NCBI RefSeq assembly: GCF_015832195.1
Contig: NC_052018.1
Span: 63,363,666-63,427,665, forward strand
Direction: 5' to 3'
DNA: 64,000 bases
Source: Motacilla alba alba
Taxonomy: Eukaryota; Chordata; Aves; Passeriformes; Motacillidae
The notes below the pieces were generated by a model that was not told where the DNA came from, did not search any database, and saw only the letters and a program-made list of their open reading frames with translations. Positions 50,401 to 60,936 of the stretch are shown here, one piece after another; the stretch's first letter is position 1, and every line of letters begins with the position of its first letter. The translations under genes were made by a program, and so were the position numbers.

Positions 50401-53400
50401 ATCAAGGGTTAGTTCCATTCATGACAGCTCTCGCATTTATAATTGAGGGATTTCTGAATGGTAACAAATGTTGTAGTGTTGAAAGGAGATTTTTCTGCTG
50501 TTACTGGAAAAAGCCAGAGAGGAGAGAGGTAAAAATAGCAGGTTAGTCACATAGGAACTTAGTACAGCTAAACAAACCTATATTTATCTAGTCTTGCTTT
50601 TAAAGACAACAGTAGAATATTTTGTGTTTCTTTTGAGTTCTGTGTTATTTTGTGACTTGTGCTGGCACAGCCAATTGCACAGACTTCCCCTGTGTCAGTT
50701 GGATCATCTGGTGTCTGTATTTTCCTGGTTTTGCAGACATACACATTTTCACTTGTATGCAGTGGCTTTTTTCACTTTTTGGCTGGCCGTGGTTTGCTGT
50801 TTAATTATGTTACTTTCCTGCTGCAGCATGGGGTACAATGCTCATGTAATAAACAGTATGCAATTTCATCTTGTATTTTAATATAGTTGTAGTACCACTG
50901 ACTCATTCTCAGTACCAGAAGTAATTTACGTAAGCAAGAGAAATTAAATTTGAGCCATGCTTGTAATTTTGTTTTGTGTTGGAGACATAATTTCCAAATA
51001 AGCTGTACAGCAAATTCACAATTTATGTTTATTCAAAGTGGAGCACTTAGAAGATTGCAGTTGGGAGAAAACTGGTAGAGATCTTGCAGTGGGAAATTGA
51101 AGGTTTACATAGTCTCATTTCTATATTGGGCTACTATGAACATAGAGTACATTATGCTAAAGGGCTTCCTAGCATTTTGTAGAAACTTTGCATTTTAGTT
51201 GCTCATATCAAATGAAGTGACATTCCAGTTGTATTCCCAGTATTCCAAATAAGCTAATTTAGCTTTTGTTGTAGAAAAGTACGCATAGATGTCTTTAAGC
51301 AATAGTCACACTCTGTGGTACAACTAGATTATATTATCTTTTGTAAATGTGAACATGACATTAGCTCACCAAAAGATGATGCTGAATATAGTGCGGTGTT
51401 TTAGCATTTGTTCTGCTGATGAAGCATTCTATATGAAGACCCTAGTTCTTGATAAGTGCTAGAAATGGTAGAAAAATTTTGAAAATCATGCTTCGGTAAT
51501 GAAGTGTTGACAAATCTAACAAAAAAATCAGCTAAATCCAGGTTATTTGGTTGCTGCTGCATTTAATGCACAGTTGTGGTGCAAAGCTGTGATGGAGCCA
51601 TATGAAGTCATCTTTGTGTACCAAAGTGAGAACTTGGGTAGCAGAATCCTGAAGTCTAATGCAGAATAGATGTTTGCTTTTTCCAGCTGCCAGGTGTTGG
51701 CTTGACTATAGCAGCAGTCTCAGTGTGTAAGGAATTGTGTCACATGTGTAATTTTAACTTCAAAATAGAACAGTGTTTTTATTTTTAATCATCATATTTA
51801 TGTATAGTGAATGTCCTGCTTTGTGTTTTTTTAACAGTAAAGGACCTCCCTCTTCCCAGATTTGTTGTGTCAAAGAATGAACAAGAGTCAAGACACACAG
51901 CCTTGTATTCTTCAGATGCTGATAATTCAGCTTCATATTCAGGTGTGATTCCTCCTCCTCCACCTGGCAGGATACAAGTCAAAAAAGGCTCTGTGAGCCA
52001 TGACGCAGTTCAGCAGCGTACATCAACTGATCAACAGGTAAATTAACTTAGAAGATTAAATAGGATTCTTAATCACTATTTTGCTGTGTAGATATCAATT
52101 TGATAGGGCTTTTAAGCTAGGTTACTTTCAATATAGTTTCTTTAAAAAATTATAGTGATATATATTATACACGAAGACCATATCTGCCTCTGAAATACTT
52201 GCATGTCAGGAGACATTTTTTATGAAGTCTTAAAATCTGTGTTTAAAATATAGGCAGTAATGGACAAAGAATCGAGACAGAAAAGAAATTCAGTAAGGTA
52301 GGATGGCAAATATATAGTTGTAGTCATTATGGTATTAATAGCTCATTTATTTAATTGTTCCCATCAGTTTCCTGGTCACAGGAACAGTGCCATGGAAGAC
52401 TGAATTTCTAATCCTTCAACATGCTCCTATACATGCAAATCTGAAATACTGTATTTAGAATAAAATTCTCTAAATTTTCACAGTTGCTTTTCTCTGCCTC
52501 ACATTATGTTGTTCAGCAGGTTAACTGTTAAGGAGAGACAATGAGAACCAGAAAAACAGACCGAAGTTTTCAAAAAGCTTCTTCTTATGTTTTAATAATG
52601 AGAAAACTGATTACTTTTTGTTCACTGGTTCTTTCATCTTCAGTGGCAAAATGTCTGAATTAATTAAAACTGTAAAGACTTACTCTGTGTTTCTTTTCTC
52701 ATACACAATTCCTTGGGTTTACAGTCTTGATGCTCTTTGTCCATGGGGAAATCCTTTCTGATTGTCTATTCTACAAACAAGAGCTGAGTACAAACGCTAA
52801 ATTTCCCTGGGTATATGTATTGAATGACCTGTTTTCTTCCCCATGGTGTGCTTTTTTTATGCATTTATTTTGTAAAGAATTGGGTAACTTGTAAATGTCC
52901 CATAGTCTCTGGGAGAATCAAGGAATCGCACATAAACATTTATTAGTCTCTATGGAAATAGCCCAGACTGATCCAATATAACGAAAATTAGTAGAGGAAA
53001 TCCTTAATCAGTGTTTGGCTGCCACTTCCTTTCTTTCAAAGAGAAGTTGGAGAATAAAATGAAAAAAGAGATCGCAGTAGGTCTCAAGATAGCTTTTTGC
53101 TGTCTAGTTTTGGTTAGGTGTGTTTGAGAGAGCTACCAAGCAGTTTGCATATTGCAGATTTCATTAGTCTGATTGTTAGGTTTTGGATGGGTTGAAACTG
53201 TGTTTTATATGCTTCCATCATGATGTTGAGTTTATTTAGTGAATAGTTGTCATTTGATACGGAAATCTGTCATGGCATAATGTTAAAATAACAAAAAGAA
53301 AAATAAATCTGGAATTTGAGGTCTTCAAGTTCAGAATAAAGAAGCCACGTTTCACCAAAGTGTATGTGCATCCCAATTTCATTTCTCTGTCTTGGCTGAT

Positions 53401-56400
53401 AAAAGCAACTTGGTATCTCTTTTTTACACAAGTCTGTCTGGGATCTTCAGAATAAAGAAACTGTATCTAAGTCCTTGGAGTAATCTGGCCCAGAAAGCAG
53501 GCTGGGAACAAACGTAACAGACAGCGCAGCATTGAGTCCAGCAGTGTTAAGTTTCACATTCTAGAACATCCGGAAGTGTTGTCTACTGGTGCACCCTGTT
53601 GTAAAGCTGAACAATCTATAGCTAATGCTACATTTCTGTGCAATGAACCCATTCAAGCAGCCTTACTGTCCCAATCTAATACTTAGTGATTCAGATACCA
53701 GGTTAGAGATAAACTGAGAAAGGAGCTTGAGCCCAGGTTTCTCACTTAACCATATAAATACTCTTATTGGGTTATTTTATAAAAGATAGTTACTGCTTTT
53801 ATCCATGTTTTCATGGAAATTGCTGATTTAGTTGTCTTGACCTGGAGATACCATTCAGATTTATAAAATCTATAAGGAGTTTCAGATTCTGAATTCTCAT
53901 GCCACCTTTTTGACCGATAAGTATTTGAAGAGAGGAAGTCTGACAAGTAAATCACAATGTGTCATCTTCCTAGGGATCACTCTTCTTTCTGGAGGAGTAT
54001 GCCAGTTAAGCTTGGATATTTCACTCATGGAGCTTATCATGTACTTGTTAGATTCTCCATTAGCAAATATGGGGGGTTGTTTTTTCTCAAACTGTTCGTG
54101 GATTTGAGAATCTGACTAGCACTTGAAAATACATTGATCTTTTTAAATGCCATGGCTGAAATATTATTTGTATGGCATCATAAGGTATCTTAATCTTTAT
54201 CTTTAAAAAGTGGTTCATTTATATGCAGCTTTCTGTATTGGTGAGATTTGTCATGCATGGTATAATATCTCATAATCACAAATAATTTATGTAGAAGATC
54301 TTTACTCAGTATTTTGTCTTCTGAAATGTTCTAGGTAAAACTATTTCTTTTTCAATGCATTATTTCAGTAGTTCCCTCAATGAACTTTACTTGGAGGCAG
54401 GGAATTAGGAAATAGCAGTTAGGTTGTGTTTCCAAAGCATAGCTATAAATGATTTTGTGGTAGCTTTTGTAATCTATAAATATAGCACTGGGCAGAAGTT
54501 TATATCTTTTTAATATTGTTAGAAGGTGACTGAAGTGATGCTCAGCTGTCATGGAAGTTGCAGAACTGATTTTAGGAGTCTAGCTGAGTAATTAAAGATG
54601 CCATCATTCACTGGATAGCACATTAACTGCACATCCTAGTGGAGATAAAACACAGACTGAAAATATTTTTTTTCCTTCTGACAGAATTTCTTATTCCTGT
54701 AAAATAGAGACTAAGTAGATTTGAGCACTTCTGCTGACAATGTGACATCTGTGCGAGCACTTTGGTGACATAGGTATGCTACCACAGTAGCATATACATA
54801 TCTATACCTTGATAGTAGCAACTATGTTACTAAAAACATTAGTGTTCTGAAAAATTTCTTAGAAGAAAAAGCAATGTTGAGATTAGGAAGAATTTTGTGT
54901 CTCCTGAAGGTAGCTCGTGAGTGACTACACATTTTGTGTTTTGCTGTTAAAGCCAAAAAACAAATAATTTTTTCAGATTTTTTAAAGTATGATCCGATGT
55001 TGATCAGGTACTGCTTTAGGATACTTTACCTCTTTTCCAGGAAAGGGGATATTTAGTTTCAGTAGATACTGAGACTTTTAACATCTGAAAGGCACGTGTC
55101 TGACAGACGCTTACAGGCTGAAACTTGCTATACTCCTGTGAAAATAAAAGGTAAAGCTGAAGGTACTCGTCTGCCTATGGATGCATTAAGCATATTACTG
55201 GCACACAAGATCATATTGATTTAATGCTATGCAAGTGCAGCCTTAGGAGAAGAAGCTCAAATTTGGTACCTGTAGCAGACAGAATTTGATCATTTCAATT
55301 CTTTCAACTGTATGAAAACCAGTGTGATTTTATTTTAAGGTTCTGCTAGTGGTTCTGGTAGTTTGTTTCTGTGCACTTCTGTTAAGTAGATTGAACATGT
55401 AATTTCAGATAAAATATACCTGTTTACAAGCACAGAATTGGAAAAGATCTCATTTTATTATTATAAGAAGTTTTTTAAAAGATTATGGTTCTCTCTTGAA
55501 ACTGCAAAGCCTCTTATTCCACACTAGCTTTGTTGGGGAAAACTATTCCAGGGCCTTAGTAGGAATATTCGTGGGACTGTGGTGGGAATTCCCACTTAAC
55601 TCAGGCTGTTCATTTAACAACTTTGTCATTAGTATTTACTGCAGGGCACTACCAGTATTTACTGGAAAACTATTGCATTCCACTTTAGCTCTGTTTTGCT
55701 TGACAAAACAATCCATAGTCTCAGTTTTATATCATAAAGTCATTATCAGTAATCCTTAATCCTTCTCTGCTGTGATCCAATTTGAATTTGCGTTTATTGA
55801 AAATATTTTGCTACATTTGTATTTCTTGTTCCAAGTGATATTTCTTCAGTATTAATACTATTTGGTAGGGTTCTTTCCTCTTTTTACTTGATATGTCTCA
55901 CCTCATATACCTTGGCAGCTGTGAATAAAGCAAATCTGTCGTACTTGACATACTGTAGGGGTCTGACATGTCACCTGTGCATCCAGTCTTCTCTTTATGG
56001 CCTTTGGTAGTAACATTCATTATGCAAGAAAAACTGTATTTTCTGTTTTAAAATTTGATAGCTGACTGTTCTCTATGTCCTGAAAGGGATCCATCTGTCT
56101 GCTGCCTTACATTTGTTGTTACAATTTGTAAGCATGCTATGTAGTGTGTGTAATCGGTTATCTAAAGTATCAAATTAGGTTATTGTCCAAATCAGTCATT
56201 CAAGAGCATTATTAGAAACTTCCCTTCAATCTTGTAATTCCCATTCTAATACAATCCAGCTTTGCCCCTTCTATAGCCAGTTCTTTTACACCTTAGATCC
56301 TTGTATAATACATCTCCACGTTGTTGGAACTATCTTGTATGACACCCTGCTGAGGTAATGCTCAGCTTCAGGTTAAATGTTCCTTTGTTGAGGAAATTGC

Positions 56401-59400
56401 AAAAATACCAGTATCATTTCTCATGTGGTGATTGAACCCTTTTTCATTTGTCTCTGGTGTAGTTATTATTTTCCTCAATTGGCTGAACCACACATCCTGC
56501 CTTGAAAAATGTATAGTGCTGCAAGTGGAGAAGTTCTCATTGAACCTTGGGCTGTTTTGTTCTTTGGTATGAAGGCCAGTTGATTAAAAAAAAATGGGTT
56601 CTGCAATGCAGTTGCCATCTCTAAATAAATTTTTTTTCATGATAGATCTGGTGACTAACTCATAAGCAGGCTGGGTGGTATCAGGACCTGGATCATGACA
56701 CTTTAAAACTATTCTTGAGATATCATGTCTAGCTTCATTGCCTCTGGAATTCTTGTTAGTCAGTTTTCTTCTGGCCTGATGTGTGCAACCCAGGAAAAGG
56801 TTGATAATCTCATTTGTCTCCTGTATGCTTGTGAGCCTCATGAGGCTGAGATCCCTCTGGACAGTATTGTCCCTTTAGCACATTATTGTGCTGCCTTAAG
56901 CTAGTTTATTTGACTTGTCTTCACCAAGGCTCTTCCTTTAGTCATATATCACCTTTTTAAATTAACATGCTATTTTCAGTAACTTCTTGTCAGTTCAAAA
57001 ATATCCAAGTTATGAGTACTTCTAGTCTTAGTTTTATAATTCCAGTCTGACAAAAACGCTTTTTTACAGTGTTTTTAAATGTGATTTTTTTTTTTCTTCA
57101 TTAAGATGCTCCACTTAATTTTTGCCTGGTAGCTAAACCATTTTGTTTTGATTAGTTATTGACAAATATGTCCTCATTAGTTTGATTTAACATGAAAATG
57201 TTTACCATTTATGTCAACATGCTTTTATTAAGATATTTTCTGGAATCATTTGAAGAGATAAAATAAGTGGTTTAACATAGTAAAATACAGAACGCTGTAA
57301 TTGCTTTGATTTTTATTGAGATTTGTCAAGAGGCAAAAAGAAAGGTAGTGGTTTCAATGTTTAAATGTAATTGCATTGAAAATACTAAAAAATTATAAAA
57401 ATAAGATTTTAATAGTAGCTGATCTAATAAACATCTGCTACAGTGTGCAGATGCTGAGTAAAATTTTCAAAGTTCCAAGAGAGATTAGGTGGGTAACTTC
57501 AAATGACTGAACTACCAGTAAGCTAAATAATGCAAACTTTTCTTACATGCTACAATTTGGAAGAGCAGATAAGTTAGGCTCTGTATCCTAATTATCTTTT
57601 AAAAACCTGATTCTTAATTTTTCAGGCTTTGAAAATGAACTTCTTTTATTAATAGATCGGACAAGTGGAAGCAAAGAACCTTACTTGCTCAGTTGCAACA
57701 AGTGCGTTCATGAATACTGAAAACATTCTCACTTCATGCAAATGTGTGTTGCAGCTGAGAATAAAGTTGGTTCTGCTAAAACTGCTCTTGACTCTTTACT
57801 AAAAGTGTGAAGCTCAAGACAAAACTGAAGTGGAAACTGTACAATAAACATGTTTTCTAGGTAAAACTGATAACTTTTTATCCAGTAGATACATAGTTAA
57901 CAACCTATGTACAAGGGGTAAATGAACCTGTACGTAGCTGCAGTTTCAATGAATCTCTACTCATTGCGTTTTCCCATGACTGCTTTACAATGGGAATCAG
58001 TATTTCTACTGTCTTGCCTCCTCCCCAGCCTTTTTTGGCTTTCATCTTCCTTCTTTACACTTGCACCAAGCCATCAGTATTTTGGCCAAGACATTTGCTA
58101 TATATGCGCATATTTGTGTGTGTATATATAAATATGTTTTAAAAAAAACAACTAAGGGTATTAGCTCTCTTAAGGTTCTAGTTAGCTAGGTGACACAATG
58201 CCATGAGTGGTATTTGTGAGTGACTAGGATTGTGCAAGGGAAAGATGGTGCCAAAACAATGCTGTGTAAATTTGGTTTAAACTGGTTTGGGAATGTGTGG
58301 CTTATAATGACAGTACAGCTAAAAATGTGGATTGTCCACCTTCCAGAAGTTTGTCATTAAAGCTGGTGACATGCTTTTGCTCTTTAATTATTTTGGAGTC
58401 TGTAAGCTCCAAGTAAATTGTGGGAAATCTGTAAATGTTCAGAATTCTGATATAATGTTGTTTTGCATGCTGAGGACAAACATTGGAAATAAGTTAATTA
58501 TTTCCTATGTTTGTGCTTCTTATGATCTGATTACTGTCACTACATACTTTCCAGAATCACACAAACCACATGTATAGTAAAGATTTGGAAGAATTAAAAT
58601 TGGGGATCATATTTACAATTCCTTCCTGTGCCAGGAGCATAAGAGCAGCTGTCAGGCAGGGGCTTACTGAAGAGTCACAGTTCTCAGCCTAGGGCAGGGC
58701 TGCTTTGTGATCACTGTGTGTCAAGTTTCAATGTTCACATGCAGTTACTAGAATTAGTGAGTCGTTTCCTCTAGGTAGACTATCATACATTTGTCTGCCT
58801 CGGCTTTTCTTCTGTGTCTTTCTGTACTATCTAATTTGTAAGAGTACTGGATTAAATGAATAACATCTGTGTCCAAGCATAGCTTTCTCTATATTTACTC
58901 CATGATGTTTTGTCTAAAAAAATCAAACATCTCTCCAATCTTGTTTGATAAAAGATGGCTTGTATAAAAGCTAATGGGAGAGGGAGCTTTTCGTTGTTTT
59001 AAGTGATGCAGTGTCATGGTTTTCCTGTCACCTGTTGCACAATGCTAAGCACAGTAGCATTCAACCTCAATTCCATTTTCCAGCTTGCAAAGTGGCACTT
59101 TGGAAACCCTGATTCCTTCCCCTCTTGCCCCCGTGTACCAGTGAGGATAAGAATGTCCTGCTATTGAAAATAAATCTGTTAACTAAATATAACAAGGAGA
59201 AATCTTCAGGCAAATTTAAGAAAGGCATGTAGCTGCAACAAAAAAAGGTTCATTGAGTTGATGGAGGTACTGTGGAAGAACAGTAGCACAGACTGTGCAG
59301 TCAGCTGATCCCTCAGTTAAAAGCTGAAGTGAATTAGTATTGCTCCCAGCCATTTTGTAAAACTCTTTGCCAGTATATATGAGCATGATTTAAATACTTG

Positions 59401-60936
59401 GAATAGAAAGTTTGAAATCTTGTGGCCTAGAAACTTAGTTGAGGAGATCTGACGTGATAGTCAGAACTTCCAGAAAATACCTCATCTGCAGAATCAACCA
59501 AAGTGGCTTCACTTCACGAGGAATAAGAAAATCAGAAGGCAAAAAAAGGGCAAAAGTTTACATCAACACATGGTAAATTTACAGTCATTTTGGCCCTAGA
59601 ACTTTTTTGTTAGGATGCATGTACTTTCAGAATGTACCTTACTTGGAGAAAAGCTTGTTAATGCCACTTTCTAACTTTCTAAAAGACTTTTGGACATTCA
59701 TAGGTGTAATATTGTTTAAAAAGCTTAATGGTCTTTGAATATTAGGCAAAGTAAATCAGTTAGGGTAATTCTGGGGAAGCCTACATTTAGTCTGTCTGTT
59801 GGTACTTGATGCTGTGTTAACACCTCTTTGCATATAGTACGAAACTTTCTGTGTACTGCTGAAACAGATTTTGAGGTTTTTGGCTTTGTTATTACTTTTC
59901 ACGATATTTGGAGTTGAAGGTTTGCTTTCTTTTACTTGTTTTCACTAAAACAGTTCAGTTCAAACTGGGAGAACTGGAAAACAATAATTTTGAAAGATAA
60001 AGTTATAGGGAAAAAATTACTTTCTACTACATGAATACTTTGTACAATATAAATTATTTTTCCTTTGTATTTTATTTGAAATGAAATAAAGTGGTCATTT
60101 CAAAGTCTTATGAGAACTGATTCCATGTAGAAATTGCCCATGTGATTCTCTTTTTTCCCACCTGTTCAGGAAGAATATAGTGTAGTATGGGATTAAAGAG
60201 AAGAGTGAGCCGTAGCATCATGGCAACATTACCTTGTACAGCAGAGAAGTATATCTTAGCTGGCATCATTCTTTTTATAAAATTGTATCTGTGTTTTAGC
60301 ATGTTAAAAATCAAATGTCCTATTTGGTGATTTTTTTTTCACCAGTCCTTAATTTTGGTTTGTTTTAAATGAAAGTAAATAACTGTGAATCATTTGATTA
60401 GCATTTGGTATGATAATAAATTGCACAGTAAGTATTTCTTTTGAGACCTGCTTTCAAATGTAACGTTTTTCAGGAGTGAAAGTGAGTCTTTTAATCTAGT
60501 TTCCTTTGTATTTAAGCCATTTAACTCAGCATTGCTGTTGTTTCAAGAATGCCAAGTTAAAAATATATTAGATTACACTGTTTGATGTAAATGTGTTCAG
60601 TCCTAGTTATACTGTACCTGACTTCTCCTGTTCCCTCATTTTAATAAGTACTAAAATTTTCGCTCTCTAAAACAAGAGTTCAACTGCAGTGATGGTTGTT
60701 TGTAGAAATAATGGTTTTAGATAGGCTTTAGATGTATTTGGTTATGTAGTAAAAAACTTAAAAGATTCCTTTGTTTTATTAGGAGTCCACATCTCCAGTT
60801 GTTTCACCACAGCAATCCCCACCAACCTCTCCACATACCTGGAGGAAGCACAACCGCCATCCCAGCGGAGGGAATAATGAGCGACCTCTGGCTGGACCTG
60901 GCCCTTTTTGGGCTCCATTTAGTGAAGTGCAACCAG
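32304..60936 (+). CDS. REPS1: REPS1, RalBP1-associated EH-domain protein 1 (partial: coding exons 1-4, continues past the window)
   Basis: The coding sequence joins 32304-32456, 47786-47909, 51838-52037 and 60783-60936, giving 210 complete codons plus one base. All junctions are GT-AG and in phase. The protein starts [20 protein letters not shown] and closely matches human REPS1. Residues about 10-110 form the first EH domain, which binds NPF motifs; exon 2 carries its hallmark [14 protein letters not shown]. The linker follows, with a proline run (IPPPPPGR) and SP/TP-rich sequence ([17 protein letters not shown]) typical of phosphorylation sites. Known role: a cytoplasmic adaptor that joins RalBP1 and EH/SH3 partners in receptor endocytosis and growth-factor signalling. 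The second EH domain, proline-rich region and C-terminal coiled coil lie beyond position 64,000. The ATG has a good context (A at -3, G at +4). Confidence 0.97.
32622..33115 (-). mobile_element. CR1 LINE 3' region in REPS1 intron 1
   Basis: The plus strand reads ATTACAGAATCTTTGGGGTT, GGAAGGACCTGTGGAGATCA, then GGGCAGCCTGTTCAGCGCTC, CTGATAAGAGAGCTCCAGAC and GAGGAGCCCAGGACTGGACA. This is a CR1 tail in reverse orientation. It begins about 165 bp after the exon 1 donor. Its right end is approximate. Confidence 0.92.
34372..34599 (+). CDS. Candidate alternative terminal coding exon in REPS1 intron 1 (unrecognised product)
   Basis: A splice acceptor (TATCCTTATCTTTTGCAG) ends at 34371. The next 228 nt encode 75 residues and a TGA at 34597-34599. 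The frame begins [20 protein letters not shown], continues with [18 protein letters not shown] and ends EMPSAV. The alternating hydrophobic and charged residues look like packed helices of a real protein, not random translation. The acceptor phase (0) matches the REPS1 exon 1 donor, so splicing would give a 126-residue protein with half of EH1 and this tail. An AATAAA lies 229 nt after the stop. I do not recognise a family. Alternatives are an exon of a separate nested gene, a decayed exon, or a chance open frame. Confidence 0.4.
   Translation, partial: RRSDILLQSRLHLKKRDYSGVIPWVLNKLTQEADLAYHSSDLKENLAVKMANKILDCLRNETVNSTKKVEMPSAV
34828..34833 (+). terminator. Poly(A) signal AATAAA downstream of the candidate exon
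   Basis: AATAAA lies 229 nt after the TGA of the candidate exon at 34372-34599. A GT-rich stretch (TGTGAAGGAGGTGG) follows within 30 nt. This is what a terminal exon needs, although AATAAA is common in AT-rich introns. Confidence 0.4.
44064..44280 (+). mobile_element. CR1 LINE 3' fragment in REPS1 intron 1
   Basis: The sequence shows AAACTTTGTTACTGTAAAGG, AGAGAGGTTGTTGAGTTTCC, AAGCAACCTGCTGAGCCTGC, AAATGATCTCCAGAGGACC and finally GTGATTCTGTG. These are successive parts of a diverged CR1 tail, in the same orientation as REPS1. Confidence 0.88.
45573..45593 (+). other. G-quadruplex motif in REPS1 intron 1
   Basis: Four G-runs of 5, 3, 3 and 4 are separated by loops of 4, 1 and 1 bases on the non-template strand. 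This fits the standard quadruplex rule, and the short loops predict stability. T-rich and further GGGG segments follow. Folding is inferred. Confidence 0.7.
47100..47670 (+). mobile_element. CR1 LINE ORF2 (reverse transcriptase) relic
   Basis: The order of diverged blocks matches CR1 ORF2 and not its usual 3' tail: AATGACTGGAGAAAGATG (WK block), GGTCAGCTGCAGTTTGGTCC (RPVSL-type block), CTACATTGACTTCAACAAG (the YLDFNKAF-type catalytic block, here TTGACTTCAACAAGTGTTTC), and TATCTTATCAGTGATCTGG (INDL block). Several frames are broken, so it is inactive. It ends about 115 bp before REPS1 exon 2. Confidence 0.75.
47786..47909 (+). CDS. REPS1: REPS1 coding exon 2
   Basis: The acceptor TTTCATTTCAG is followed by [18 protein letters not shown] and [14 protein letters not shown], then RVESLNT. 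The exon is 124 nt and ends in phase 1 before GTAAAT. It encodes the second half of EH1, including the segment that packs the NPF-binding pocket in this family. Confidence 0.98.
47910..51837 (+). other. REPS1: REPS1 intron 2 (3,928 bp)
   Basis: AT-rich intron with GTAAAT donor and TTTTTTTAACAG acceptor. It contains a 14-bp perfect tandem repeat at 49755-49782 and short T-rich runs (about 50025-50038). I see no exon-like or repeat-family sequence. Confidence 0.9.
51838..52037 (+). CDS. REPS1: REPS1 coding exon 3
   Basis: A 200-nt exon that completes the split Val codon and reads [20 protein letters not shown], then [13 protein letters not shown], and ends TSTDQQ before GTAAAT. It carries the end of EH1 and the first part of the linker, with a five-proline run. 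It ends in phase 0. Confidence 0.98.
52038..60782 (+). other. REPS1: REPS1 intron 3 (8,745 bp)
   Basis: AT-rich intron. The only coding-like signal is the segment at 57626-57810. An alternating purine-pyrimidine stretch of AT/GT/GC steps lies at about 58095-58125. Otherwise I see no recognisable gene or repeat family. Confidence 0.88.
57626..57810 (+). pseudogene. Exon-like segment with one internal stop in REPS1 intron 3
   Basis: A strong acceptor (TTCTTAATTTTTCAG) ends at 57625. One frame from 57628 reads [19 protein letters not shown], hits TGA at 57718-57720, then continues with [20 protein letters not shown] to a second TGA at 57808-57810. AATAAA follows at 57843. The second half faintly resembles the last strands of an I-set immunoglobulin domain (C-x-A-x-N-x-x-G). 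It may be a decayed exon, an alternative end exon stopping at the first TGA, or chance. Confidence 0.25.
60783..60936 (+). CDS. REPS1: REPS1 coding exon 4
   Basis: The acceptor TTTGTTTTATTAG is followed by [20 protein letters not shown], then [10 protein letters not shown] and [14 protein letters not shown]. The exon is 154 nt and ends in phase 1 before GTATAA. It encodes the SP/TP-rich linker between the EH domains. Later exons lie beyond the window. Confidence 0.97.

Noticed and set aside
58095..58136. Alternating purine-pyrimidine stretch (AT, GC, GT steps)
   Set aside because: Could favour Z-DNA, but it is short, interrupted and common in introns; not listed as a feature.
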